44,043 bases of DNA from NCBI RefSeq assembly GCF_025352015.1, contig NZ_JANXUG010000003.1, positions 1 to 44,043 on the forward strand, read 5' to 3'. Every line of letters begins with the position of its first letter. Within the stretch, counting starts at the first letter, position 1. The notes below the pieces were generated by a model that did not search any database, was not told where the DNA came from, and saw nothing but the letters and a program-made list of their open reading frames with translations. The stretch is from Flavobacterium sp. (GTDB lineage Bacteria; Bacteroidota; Bacteroidia; Flavobacteriales; Flavobacteriaceae). A program made the translations under genes and the position numbers. Below, piece after piece: positions 8,411-15,840 of the stretch.

Positions 8411-8442
8411 AAAAGGCTAACTTTTCAGCTAGCCTTTTTTTT
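8411..8442. terminator. Bidirectional intrinsic terminator
   Basis: AAAAGGCTA (8411-8419) pairs with TAGCCTTTT (8430-8438), followed by a T-run. It lies between the convergent membrane-protein gene and the btuB-like gene. Confidence 0.85.
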
Positions 8443-8447
8443 ATTGC

Positions 8448-10346
8448 TTATAAAACAATATTCAACCCCACTTTAAAATTCCTTCCTCTGGTAGAATAAC
8501 CAATATTTTCGACAAATTCTTCATTAAAAATATTTGTTGCTGCTCCAAAAACAGTCAATCGGTTTTTGATTAATTCATACTTCAACGTGGCATTAAACAA
8601 TCTGTACGCATCAAGTTTTACAAACTGCGCTGGATAACCAAAAGCATCTATTCTAGAACTTAAATATTGATAATTAATTCCTGCAAAAAAACGATTAGTA
8701 AACTGATAATTCATCGCCGCATTCACTTTATGTTTTGGATTTAACCTTTGCAACGGTTCATCTAACTCATTAAAAGTATAATTGGCGTTCATAGATAATC
8801 TTGAGGTAACCGCCAGTAAAATTGATGTTTCAATCCCTTTCGCTTTGTTTTTCCCTTCAATATTGAAATACACAAAATTGGCATCAACATCAATAGCATT
8901 TTTTTCATTTCTTAAAAAAGCAACTGTATTTAAAGTAACTTTTTTAGACCAAAGTTGTATTTCAAAACCAGCTTCGACGGTGCTATTTTCTTCTGGTTCT
9001 AAATGAATATTTCCCGAATAAGCATCATACAATTGATACAAACTTGGCGTGATATAAGCAGTAGAATAAGAGGCTAATAATCTAATTGGATTTTTTTTAC
9101 CAAACGTATAAGACGGATTAAAATTATATACCGCGTGACTGTTATAAACACTATGATTGTTTATTCGCACGCCCACATTTAAGTTAAAACCAAAAGCAGA
9201 ATTGTAGACCACCGTTGTGTAGGGATCAACTATAGCAAACTTGGCATTTTTATGGTCTATAGTGCTAAATTCAGAATCAAAATTCATTTCACTAAACTGG
9301 TATTGTGTTCCCAACAATGCAAAAAATTGTTTCGAGAAATTGAATTTATTAAATGCATCTACATTTATATTTTTGGATTTATATTCAAATTCAGAATTAA
9401 AAACAAATAAATTGCGTTTACTGCTGGAAGCACCCGAATTGATTACAAATTCTCCTTTACTGTATTTGTATTTTGATGAAAATCCTGCTCTAAATTGCTC
9501 TGTTTTTCCTTGATTAAACAAATTATCAGAAGATGAAACTCCGTTATAAGAATCATCGAAAGCATTTTTTAATCGGTCATAATTTCCAAAAAAATCAACA
9601 CGCAACTTTGAAGTTAACGCAACGCCAATTTTTTGATTGACAGCAATTCTTGAAAAACGGTCGTTTTCATAATTTTCACCTTTTGCTTCGGACATTCCAT
9701 TGGTTTCAGTACTGTTCAAACTGGTCAAATAATCTACTTTTAAATATTTTCCATTAAATGACAAACCTTGATTAAAATCTTGACCGTTGTATTTGTGATT
9801 ATCGGCGGTATTATTCGACCCAATATTTACATACGCATTTCCTCGAAGAACTTTGTTGGAAGCTTTTTTCAAGGTAATTGTAATCACTCCAGTTGCCGCT
9901 CCAGTTCCGTAGAGTGTGCTGGAGGCACCTTTCATAATTTCAATACTTTCCACCTGGTCGACGGGTAATAATCTTAAATCATATTCCATCGAAATTCCTG
10001 ATGCATCGGTCACAGGAATTCCATCTATTACAATTAAAACCTGTCGATTTCTTCCTCCTCGAATGTAGTAGCCCAGGTTTTTCCCATTAGCCGATTGGTT
10101 TCCGTTGATTTCAACTCCTGCGACCTGAGATAAAACTGTAGCTAAGCTTTGCCCTGATTTTTTGGCTAAATCTACAGAAGTGATTACTTCGATAACTTTT
10201 CCTGATTTTTCCTTGCTTTGTGCAAATTTGGTGTCGGAAATTACCAATTCATCCAATGGATTCACTCTCGTAGAATCCTTAACTTGAGCATACGCACAAG
10301 TGTTTAACAGTGCCAAAATAGCAACTGCTTTTACTGTTTTTTTCAT
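8448..10346 (-). CDS. btuB: TonB-dependent outer-membrane receptor, BtuB-like (cobalamin)
   Basis: Outer-membrane active transporter of 632 residues, about the size of BtuB. A signal peptide (MKKTVKAVAILALLNTCAYA) is followed by a plug domain at about residues 45-160, with LSQVAGVEINGNQSA, YYIRGGRNRQVLIVIDGIPV and VESIEIMKGASSTLYGTGA. A 22-strand-type beta-barrel of alternating aromatic and polar residues then runs to the C-terminus. There is no CarboxypepD-like SusC domain, so it belongs to the short siderophore/vitamin class. Specificity for corrinoids is inferred from the cobalamin riboswitch in its leader and the btuFCD genes next door. Expression should fall when B12 is plentiful. Confidence 0.9.
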   Translation of the reverse strand: MKKTVKAVAILALLNTCAYAQVKDSTRVNPLDELVISDTKFAQSKEKSGKVIEVITSVDLAKKSGQSLATVLSQVAGVEINGNQSANGKNLGYYIRGGRNRQVLIVIDGIPVTDASGISMEYDLRLLPVDQVESIEIMKGASSTLYGTGAATGVITITLKKASNKVLRGNAYVNIGSNNTADNHKYNGQDFNQGLSFNGKYLKVDYLTSLNSTETNGMSEAKGENYENDRFSRIAVNQKIGVALTSKLRVDFFGNYDRLKNAFDDSYNGVSSSDNLFNQGKTEQFRAGFSSKYKYSKGEFVINSGASSSKRNLFVFNSEFEYKSKNINVDAFNKFNFSKQFFALLGTQYQFSEMNFDSEFSTIDHKNAKFAIVDPYTTVVYNSAFGFNLNVGVRINNHSVYNSHAVYNFNPSYTFGKKNPIRLLASYSTAYITPSLYQLYDAYSGNIHLEPEENSTVEAGFEIQLWSKKVTLNTVAFLRNEKNAIDVDANFVYFNIEGKNKAKGIETSILLAVTSRLSMNANYTFNELDEPLQRLNPKHKVNAAMNYQFTNRFFAGINYQYLSSRIDAFGYPAQFVKLDAYRLFNATLKYELIKNRLTVFGAATNIFNEEFVENIGYSTRGRNFKVGLNIVL

Positions 10347-10403
10347 TTTAAAAATTTAAAATACAATCAATAAACTTAAAATCTTTGTAATTCTCCATTT
10401 TAG

Positions 10404-10468
10404 CTCTGTGAGGCTCTTTGAAACAAAAAATCACAGAAATACACGAAGGAGCTCAAAGATGCACAGAG
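10404..10468 (-). promoter_or_regulatory. Long inverted repeat in the btuB leader
   Basis: Between the riboswitch and the btuB start, CTCTGTG (10404-10410) pairs with CACAGAG (10462-10468), and TCTTTGA (10415-10421) pairs with TCAAAGA (10453-10459). In the transcript this makes a two-part stem closing a loop of about 31 bases. It could be part of the expression platform or a degenerate intergenic repeat. No T-run follows directly. Confidence 0.5.
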
Positions 10469-10576
10469 AGATAAATACGTTAATTTTAAACAAATTGATT
10501 AATTACAATTGTGGGAGAAAAGCATAGAATTTACCCATACCCAAACCTTTTTTCCCGAAAGTTTGTTACTCTGATG

Positions 10577-10752
10577 AATGAGGCAGGTCTCCTGGCTTGC
10601 GTCTTGTTGTTGACCTTCTCATCCCGAAATTGGGACAATGGTTTTTGTAGATAACAACAAGCTTAATAGCTTACAGTTGCGGGAACAGCTTTGGTATTTA
10701 TCCAAATTCCCTTTTAATGCGATTTTGAAAAACTAAAATCGCAACCTTAATT
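10577..10752 (-). promoter_or_regulatory. Cobalamin riboswitch (AdoCbl-type element)
   Basis: Read on the minus strand, the leader contains the B12 box AGCCAGGAGACCTGCC (complement of about 10582-10597). Upstream of it are the conserved core segments AAAAGGGAA, AGCTGTTCCCGCAACTGTAA and GATGAGAAGGTCAACAAC in the order expected for the cobalamin riboswitch. It lies about 230 bases upstream of the btuB-like start on the same strand and should reduce expression when cobalamin is bound. Boundaries are approximate. Confidence 0.95.
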
Positions 10753-10758
10753 CGGGTG

Positions 10759-10766
10759 CAAATGTA
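10759..10766 (-). promoter_or_regulatory. btuB: Candidate -7 box for the riboswitch-btuB transcript
   Basis: TACATTTG on the minus strand matches the Bacteroidetes -7 consensus TAnnTTTG. It lies just upstream of the first conserved riboswitch bases, where the promoter is expected. No good -33 TTTG is seen at the right distance. Confidence 0.5.
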
Positions 10767-10832
10767 ACATAGAAAATTGATTTAAAATGAAAATATTTTC
10801 TTAGCTTTACATAAGTTTCTAAATTCATGATT

Positions 10833-11687
10833 ATGAAAAAGTTATTGCTGATTTTATTAGTTTCAAATTTTATGTTTGCCCAACAACCAGATATTGAGAT
10901 TCGTCTGGTAAATGAAAACATTGGGCATCCAAATTATATAAACACCTCCCAGGCAAGCAATTCAAATGATGCTGGATTGAATGCGATTTTGCAAGCTTAC
11001 AATGTTACTAGTTATCTTAACAAATATGCACATCCCTATTATCCTTACATGAATAGAATGATTAGTGTATACGGTACCTATCCACCACAATTTATTGCAG
11101 ATTTATTAGCCTATTCAAGTGTTATAGAGTCTGTGCATATTTCTGATTGGGGTTCTTTTAGTGATGCAGTAAGACTTCAGTTAATAGATTCAAATATTGG
11201 CGCTCCTGCTGGTTTTAATGGAAATATTGTTACTACTAACGATGCTGATTTAAGTCTTATTTTTCAGAATTTTAGTGTGTTTTATTATGCGCAAACTTAT
11301 CCTTCATCAACAGTAAATAACACGTTGCGATATTATGATGTTGTTTGCAACTGCGATAAGAATCTTTTGAAAATTGCTTTGAATAATTACACTTCGGTAA
11401 TTGAAACTACAGAAAATGTAACTGCTGGTTTTCTACTTTCCAATCATCAATTTACAAAACCAAAAACTATTATTTCACCTAATCCATTTTCATACAATTT
11501 TGATATTCAAACAGAGCAAACCATTTCTGATTATTCGATAATTGATATCACAGGAAAAACCATAGTTTCAACTTCATCAAAATCGGATTTAGACAATCAA
11601 TCTTCACAGTTGAGTGCCGGAATTTACATCCTTAATCTCAATTTTGACAGTGGGCAGATAGCCAATTATAAATTGGTAAAAAAATAA
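10833..11687 (+). CDS. T9SS-sorted protein with two tandem repeats, unknown function
   Basis: Secreted protein of 284 residues from ATG 10833 (ATG 10827 is also possible). A signal peptide (MKKLLLILLVSNFMFAQ) leads into two related units of about 80 residues. One runs from LVNENIGHPNYINTSQASN to YSSVIESVHIS, the other from LIDSNIGAPAGFN to YTSVIETTEN. They share L-[VI]-[ND]-x-NIG-x-P, an ND-A-x-L-x-x-I-x-Q block and a closing Y-x-SVIE. The C-terminus is a type A T9SS sorting domain (ISPNPFSYNFDI, then a Lys-rich end). It lies between the divergent riboswitch-btuB unit and btuF. A role at the cell surface in corrinoid handling is possible but rests only on position. No known domain was recognised. 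Confidence 0.8.
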   Translation: MKKLLLILLVSNFMFAQQPDIEIRLVNENIGHPNYINTSQASNSNDAGLNAILQAYNVTSYLNKYAHPYYPYMNRMISVYGTYPPQFIADLLAYSSVIESVHISDWGSFSDAVRLQLIDSNIGAPAGFNGNIVTTNDADLSLIFQNFSVFYYAQTYPSSTVNNTLRYYDVVCNCDKNLLKIALNNYTSVIETTENVTAGFLLSNHQFTKPKTIISPNPFSYNFDIQTEQTISDYSIIDITGKTIVSTSSKSDLDNQSSQLSAGIYILNLNFDSGQIANYKLVKK

Positions 11688-11712
11688 AAATTATTTTTTA
11701 GGGGTTTACCTA

Positions 11713-11733
11713 TAACTTTGCAACACTTGCAAA
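11713..11733 (+). promoter_or_regulatory. btuF promoter -7 box overlapped by a palindrome
   Basis: TAACTTTG (11713-11720) fits TAnnTTTG. It overlaps a perfect inverted repeat, TTTGCAA (11717-11723), CAC, TTGCAAA (11727-11733), placed where a repressor could block initiation. The btuF ATG follows at 11742, which argues against an upstream TTG start at 11718 inside the box. No riboswitch precedes btuF. Confidence 0.5.
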
Positions 11734-11741
11734 CAAGCTAT

Positions 11742-12878
11742 ATGAAATCTATCAAACCAAAAATTTTATTGCCGTTTATTCTGCTTTTTATTTTAAGCTG
11801 CAAAAACGAAAGCAAATCAGAAACAGCCATCATTTCCGAGAACAGCGTTCATTATGCCAAAGGTTTTTCGATTCAAAACTACGATGGATATTCGGTGGTA
11901 ACCGTTAAAAATCCGTGGCCAAAAGCAACCAAAACCTATACTTACATTCTTAAAGAAAAGGATGGAATTGTGCCTGACAATCTGAAACAAAACCTGATTA
12001 TACCAATTCCTATAGAAACAATAGTCGTTACCTCAACAACACATATTCCATCATTGGAAATGCTTGATGAAGTCACTACTTTGGTTGGTTTTCCGCATGC
12101 CGATTATATTTCTTCAGAAAAAGTAAGAGCGCGAATTGACGCCGGCAATGTAAAAGAACTGGGGAACAATCATGATTTAAATACCGAAATCATTCTCAGT
12201 TTGCAACCTAATGTTATTATTGGCTATGGCATTGACAACAAAAATCCAACGTTGGATAATCTGCAGAAAAGCGGATTAAAAGTAATGCTCAATGGCGACT
12301 GGAACGAGGAAACTGCGTTGGGAAAAGCCGAATGGATCAAGTTTTTCGGAGCACTTTATGGCAAACAAAAAGAAGCTGACGAAATCTTTACCACAATTGA
12401 AAAAGACTATTTAAATACTATTGAAGTTGCAAAAAGAGCCATTGCTACGCCCACAATTCTGGCGGGTGATATGTATGAAGACCGATGGTATTTACCAAAA
12501 GGAACAAGTTGGGGAAGTCTGCTTCTCAAACAGGCAAATGGTAATTATTTATGGCAGGAAACCAGTGGAACAGGCAGTTTGTCCTTGTCGTTTGAAACCG
12601 TTTTTGAAAAAGCAAAAACCGCAGATATCTGGATTACTTCCGGTCAGTTTTCGACTTTAAAAGAAATGACGGATATGAATCCACATTACGCTGAATTTGA
12701 CGCTTTCAGAAACAAAAATGTATATTCTTTCAGCAGAAAAAAAGGAAAAACAGGTGGTATTCTTTATTATGAATTAGCGCCAAACCGTCCAGATATTGTG
12801 TTAAAGGATATCGTCAAGATTTTGCATCCCGAATTGTTACCGGGTTATGAACCTTTTTTCTTTGAGAAGTTAAAATAG
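11742..12878 (+). CDS. btuF: ABC transporter substrate-binding lipoprotein, BtuF-like
   Basis: Periplasmic corrinoid/metal-chelate binding protein (helical-backbone type), 378 residues from ATG 11742. The lipoprotein signal peptide ends in FILSC. The core has the family's features: VVTSTTHIPSLEMLDEVTTL at the start of the N-lobe, VGFPHADYISSEKVR, ILSLQPNVIIGYG, then the long backbone helix and the C-lobe with LPKGTSWGSLLLKQA. The closing ELAPNRPDIVLKDIVKILHP is also typical. It is the first gene of an operon with permease and ATPase and sits near a cobalamin-riboswitch receptor gene, so B12 is the likely ligand. Iron-siderophore transport is the main alternative. Confidence 0.85.
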   Translation: MKSIKPKILLPFILLFILSCKNESKSETAIISENSVHYAKGFSIQNYDGYSVVTVKNPWPKATKTYTYILKEKDGIVPDNLKQNLIIPIPIETIVVTSTTHIPSLEMLDEVTTLVGFPHADYISSEKVRARIDAGNVKELGNNHDLNTEIILSLQPNVIIGYGIDNKNPTLDNLQKSGLKVMLNGDWNEETALGKAEWIKFFGALYGKQKEADEIFTTIEKDYLNTIEVAKRAIATPTILAGDMYEDRWYLPKGTSWGSLLLKQANGNYLWQETSGTGSLSLSFETVFEKAKTADIWITSGQFSTLKEMTDMNPHYAEFDAFRNKNVYSFSRKKGKTGGILYYELAPNRPDIVLKDIVKILHPELLPGYEPFFFEKLK

Positions 12879-13900
12879 TGAAGAACAGAAATACCATATT
12901 GTTTTCGGGTTTATCAATGCTTTTACTAGTGACCTTACTGATGAACATTTCAATGGGTCAGGTTGCCATTCCGATGAAGGATGTTTTCAGAAGTTTATTT
13001 GGCAGTCATGCTTCAAAAGAAACGTGGGAGTATATTATCATTAATTTTCGCTTACCGAAAGCTATCACGGCGATTCTCGTTGGCATCGGGCTTTCCATTT
13101 CGGGCTTGTTGATGCAAACCTTATTCAGGAATCCATTAGCCGGGCCTTATGTGCTTGGATTGAGTTCGGGTTCAAGTTTAGGCGTTGCTTTTGTTATACT
13201 TGGGGCTGGGTTTTTACCGGCTATTTTTTCGCAGTTTTTATTGTCGTCTTACGGAATAATTTTGGCTTCTTGCATTGGGAGTTTGATGGTGTTGCTGATG
13301 ATTTTAATAGTCTCACAACGCTTGCGCGACACGATGTCAATATTAATCGTGGGATTGATGTTTAGTAGTTTTACCAGTGCTATCGTTAGTGTGTTTACGT
13401 ACTTTAGTTCGGCGGAGCAATTGCAGAAATATACGTTTTGGTCTATGGGAAGCATCGGAAATTTATCGTGGCAGAATATTTCCATTTTAAGCATTTGTAT
13501 ACTACTTGGATTAGTGTTCAGCCTGCTTTCCTTAAAATCTTTGGATGCGTTACTACTTGGCGAAAACTATGCAAAAAGCATGGGATTGAATATCAAAAAA
13601 GCGCGATATTGTATCATATTCGCTACCAGTATTTTGGCGGGAAGCATAACTGCATTTGCTGGACCAATTGCCTTTGTTGGGTTAGCGGTTCCGCATTTGG
13701 GAAAGTTGTTATTTCAAACGAGTAATCATAAAATTTTGTTTTTTGCAACACTGCTTATTGGTTCGATTATAATGTTACTTTGTGATACGATTTCACAAAT
13801 GCCTGGTTTTGATTTTACCTTACCCATCAATGCCATAACATCAATTATTGGTGCTCCAATAGTGATTTGGTTAATTGTCAGAAAGAAAAGTATCCAGTAA
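12878..13900 (+). CDS. btuC: FecCD-family ABC permease, BtuC-like
   Basis: Inner-membrane permease of 340 residues with about ten helices. The family signatures are clear: FRLPKAITAILVGIGLSISG near residue 55, LMQTLFRNPLAGPYVLGLSS, and later AGPIAFVGLAVPHLGKLL and the C-terminal LPINAITSIIGAPIVIWLI. It starts at GTG 12878, whose first base is the last base of the btuF TAG stop, and ends with the TAATG that starts btuD. The tight overlaps indicate translational coupling. It carries cobalamin into the cytoplasm if the operon assignment is right. Confidence 0.88.
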   Translation: MKNRNTILFSGLSMLLLVTLLMNISMGQVAIPMKDVFRSLFGSHASKETWEYIIINFRLPKAITAILVGIGLSISGLLMQTLFRNPLAGPYVLGLSSGSSLGVAFVILGAGFLPAIFSQFLLSSYGIILASCIGSLMVLLMILIVSQRLRDTMSILIVGLMFSSFTSAIVSVFTYFSSAEQLQKYTFWSMGSIGNLSWQNISILSICILLGLVFSLLSLKSLDALLLGENYAKSMGLNIKKARYCIIFATSILAGSITAFAGPIAFVGLAVPHLGKLLFQTSNHKILFFATLLIGSIIMLLCDTISQMPGFDFTLPINAITSIIGAPIVIWLIVRKKSIQ

Positions 13901-14706
13901 TGAATTCAAATAAAATCATACTTTCCACTTCAGATTTATCCATTGGATACCAATCCAAAAAGGAAAAACATATCATTGCTAAAAACCTCAACCTGACTTT
14001 TGTGGAAGGAAAATTAATTTCATTAGTTGGTGGAAATGGTATTGGAAAATCAACTTTATTACGAACTGTAACTGGAATTCAAAAACCGCTAGCCGGAACT
14101 GTTACGCTGAACGAAAAAGATATTCATCAATACGAAGCTTTAGTTTTGGCACAAAATTTAAGTTTGGTTTTAACCGAAAAATTGCCACCAAGCAATTTGA
14201 CGGTTTTTGAACTAATAGCTTTAGGAAGACAACCTTACACTAATTGGCTGGGGAAACTTTCGGACGATGATTTTCAGAAAATTAATCAGGCAGTTGCACT
14301 GACGCGCACTGAACATTTACTTGACAAAAAACATTATGAAATTAGTGACGGACAATTACAAATTGTTTTAATCGCCAGAGCATTGGCTCAAAACACGCCA
14401 TTAATCATACTGGATGAACCAACAACACATTTAGATTTACAACATAAAGTATCAGTTTTTAAACTGTTGAAAAAGCTATCACAGGAAACCAATAAATGCA
14501 TACTATTTTCAACCCACGATATTGATTTAGCAATCCAACTTTCGGATGAAATGATAGTGATGACCGAAAATAATGTGTTTCAGGATCAGCCTTGTAATTT
14601 GATTTCTAAAAGTGTTTTTAATACGCTGTTCAACGATGATTCTATAACTTTTGATGGCTTAAAAGGGAAGTTTGTGCTTTTTAATTCTGAAATCAAAAAT
14701 CGTTAA
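13900..14706 (+). CDS. btuD: ABC transporter ATPase, BtuD-like
   Basis: ATP-binding subunit of 268 residues from ATG 13900 (TAATG overlap with btuC). Walker A is GGNGIGKST (44-52), Walker B is LIILDEP followed by THLDL, and the switch histidine is in FSTHDIDLA. FELIALGRQPYTNWLG is typical of the FepC/BtuD subgroup. The signature motif reads ISDGQ rather than LSGGQ, a mild substitution that also occurs in working transporters. Its last four bases overlap the 3' end of the convergent trmL gene, and no separate terminator is seen there. Confidence 0.88.
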   Translation: MNSNKIILSTSDLSIGYQSKKEKHIIAKNLNLTFVEGKLISLVGGNGIGKSTLLRTVTGIQKPLAGTVTLNEKDIHQYEALVLAQNLSLVLTEKLPPSNLTVFELIALGRQPYTNWLGKLSDDDFQKINQAVALTRTEHLLDKKHYEISDGQLQIVLIARALAQNTPLIILDEPTTHLDLQHKVSVFKLLKKLSQETNKCILFSTHDIDLAIQLSDEMIVMTENNVFQDQPCNLISKSVFNTLFNDDSITFDGLKGKFVLFNSEIKNR

Positions 14707-15158
14707 TCTTTCACCCTAATCTGTCTTTTAGCTTCACCAACTACAAACGCAACCGAATTGGCAATATTATAACTTCGAATCAAATTAGACATCGGAATCG
14801 TTATGTGATTGTCAAATTGTGCTAAAAATTCCTGACTTAAACCAACACTTTCTTTTCCAAAAACCAACCAATCTCCATCCTTAAAATTGGTTTCATATAT
14901 TGATTTTGTGGCATGCGAACTCATCAAGAAAACTCTTGATTTATCTTTAATTTCAGTCATCCATTCCGCAACATTTTGATATTGATGCCAATCGAGATGC
15001 ACCCAATAATCTAAACCGGAACGTTTTAAATTAGCGTCGGTAATTTTGAAACCAAACGGATGAATTAAATGCAAACGGCTTTCGGTGCCAACACAAAGAC
15101 GACCAATATTTCCAGTGTTGTTTGGGATTTCGGGTTCTACTAAAACAATGTTGAGCAT
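14703..15158 (-). CDS. trmL: tRNA (cytidine(34)-2'-O)-methyltransferase TrmL
   Basis: SPOUT-class methyltransferase that 2'-O-methylates the wobble base of certain leucine tRNAs. The whole 151-residue protein fits the family. The start is MLNIVLVEPEIPNNTGNIGR, with LIHPFGF and KRSGLDYW following. The C-terminal trefoil-knot segment that binds S-adenosylmethionine is present (ITIPM, IRSYNIANSVAFVVGEA). It is encoded just after the pseudouridine synthase on the same strand, so the two RNA-modification genes are probably cotranscribed. Confidence 0.92.
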   Translation of the reverse strand: MLNIVLVEPEIPNNTGNIGRLCVGTESRLHLIHPFGFKITDANLKRSGLDYWVHLDWHQYQNVAEWMTEIKDKSRVFLMSSHATKSIYETNFKDGDWLVFGKESVGLSQEFLAQFDNHITIPMSNLIRSYNIANSVAFVVGEAKRQIRVKD

Positions 15159-15170
15159 GTTAGTTAATTC

Positions 15171-15194
15171 GGTTATTTGGTTATTTGGTTATTT
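15171..15194. repeat. Three perfect copies of an 8-bp repeat
   Basis: GGTTATTT occurs three times in a row. The array covers the stop codon (15173-15175) and the last codons of the pseudouridine synthase gene on the minus strand, so changes in copy number would alter the C-terminal residues. Confidence 0.9.
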
Positions 15195-15757
15195 GTAAAA
15201 AAGCTGGAAACTTCGAGAACTTCACCAGCTTTCAGGTTTTGCAAATGTATGTCGCCTACTCGAATTCTTACTAATCGCAAAGTGGGAAATCCTACTGCAG
15301 CTGTCATTTTTCTGACTTGTCTAAATTTACCTTCGGTTACCGTTATCGAAACCCAAGAAGTTAGTCCATGACGTTCTTCTCTAATTTTTTTACCTTTTGC
15401 TATGCATTCTGGAAGTGCTACAATAAGTTTGGCTTCACATTTTTTGGTAGTATAACGAATACCTTTGAAACCAATTTCGACACCATTTTTTAAGTACATC
15501 ACAGCCTCTTGGTTAATAATCCCGTCCACTTGAGCGTAATATTCCTTTTCGACCGATTTGCTTCTTATCATTTCACTCATCTTTCCGTCAGTGGTAAGCA
15601 AAAGCAATCCTTCGGAATCTTCATCTAATCGACCAATTGCCATAGTGCCTTCGGGAAAATTGTATAACGCGCCGAGTAATTTTTTAGGTCGTTTTTTTTC
15701 GTAAATAAATTGGCTTAAATAACCGTGTGGCTTGTGTAAAAGAAAGTGATGCTGCAT
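15173..15757 (-). CDS. 23S rRNA pseudouridine synthase, RluE-like
   Basis: RsuA/RluB/E-type pseudouridine synthase of 194 residues without an S4 domain, which points to the RluE branch (U2457 of 23S rRNA in E. coli). The catalytic aspartate is D45 in AIGRLDEDSEGLLLLT. FRQVRKMTAAVGFPTLRLVR is the conserved C-terminal block. The last residues (NNQITK) are encoded by a short tandem repeat and are probably not structural. The exact target base is inferred. Confidence 0.88.
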   Translation of the reverse strand: MQHHFLLHKPHGYLSQFIYEKKRPKKLLGALYNFPEGTMAIGRLDEDSEGLLLLTTDGKMSEMIRSKSVEKEYYAQVDGIINQEAVMYLKNGVEIGFKGIRYTTKKCEAKLIVALPECIAKGKKIREERHGLTSWVSITVTEGKFRQVRKMTAAVGFPTLRLVRIRVGDIHLQNLKAGEVLEVSSFFTNNQITK

Positions 15758-15840
15758 GAATTATATTTGATACAAAAATACATTTTTAGAATAGTGAATT
15801 TCAATTTATTGCTTATTTTTACCAAAATCATCTACAATTT

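Noticed and set aside
11718..11741. TTG start for the BtuF-like gene at 11718
   Set aside because: The TTG is part of the -7 box TAACTTTG; ATG 11742 gives a normal lipoprotein signal peptide.
13900..14706. Inactive ABC ATPase because the signature reads ISDGQ
   Set aside because: Walker A, Walker B, the catalytic glutamate and the switch histidine are all intact; the change is mild and occurs in active transporters.
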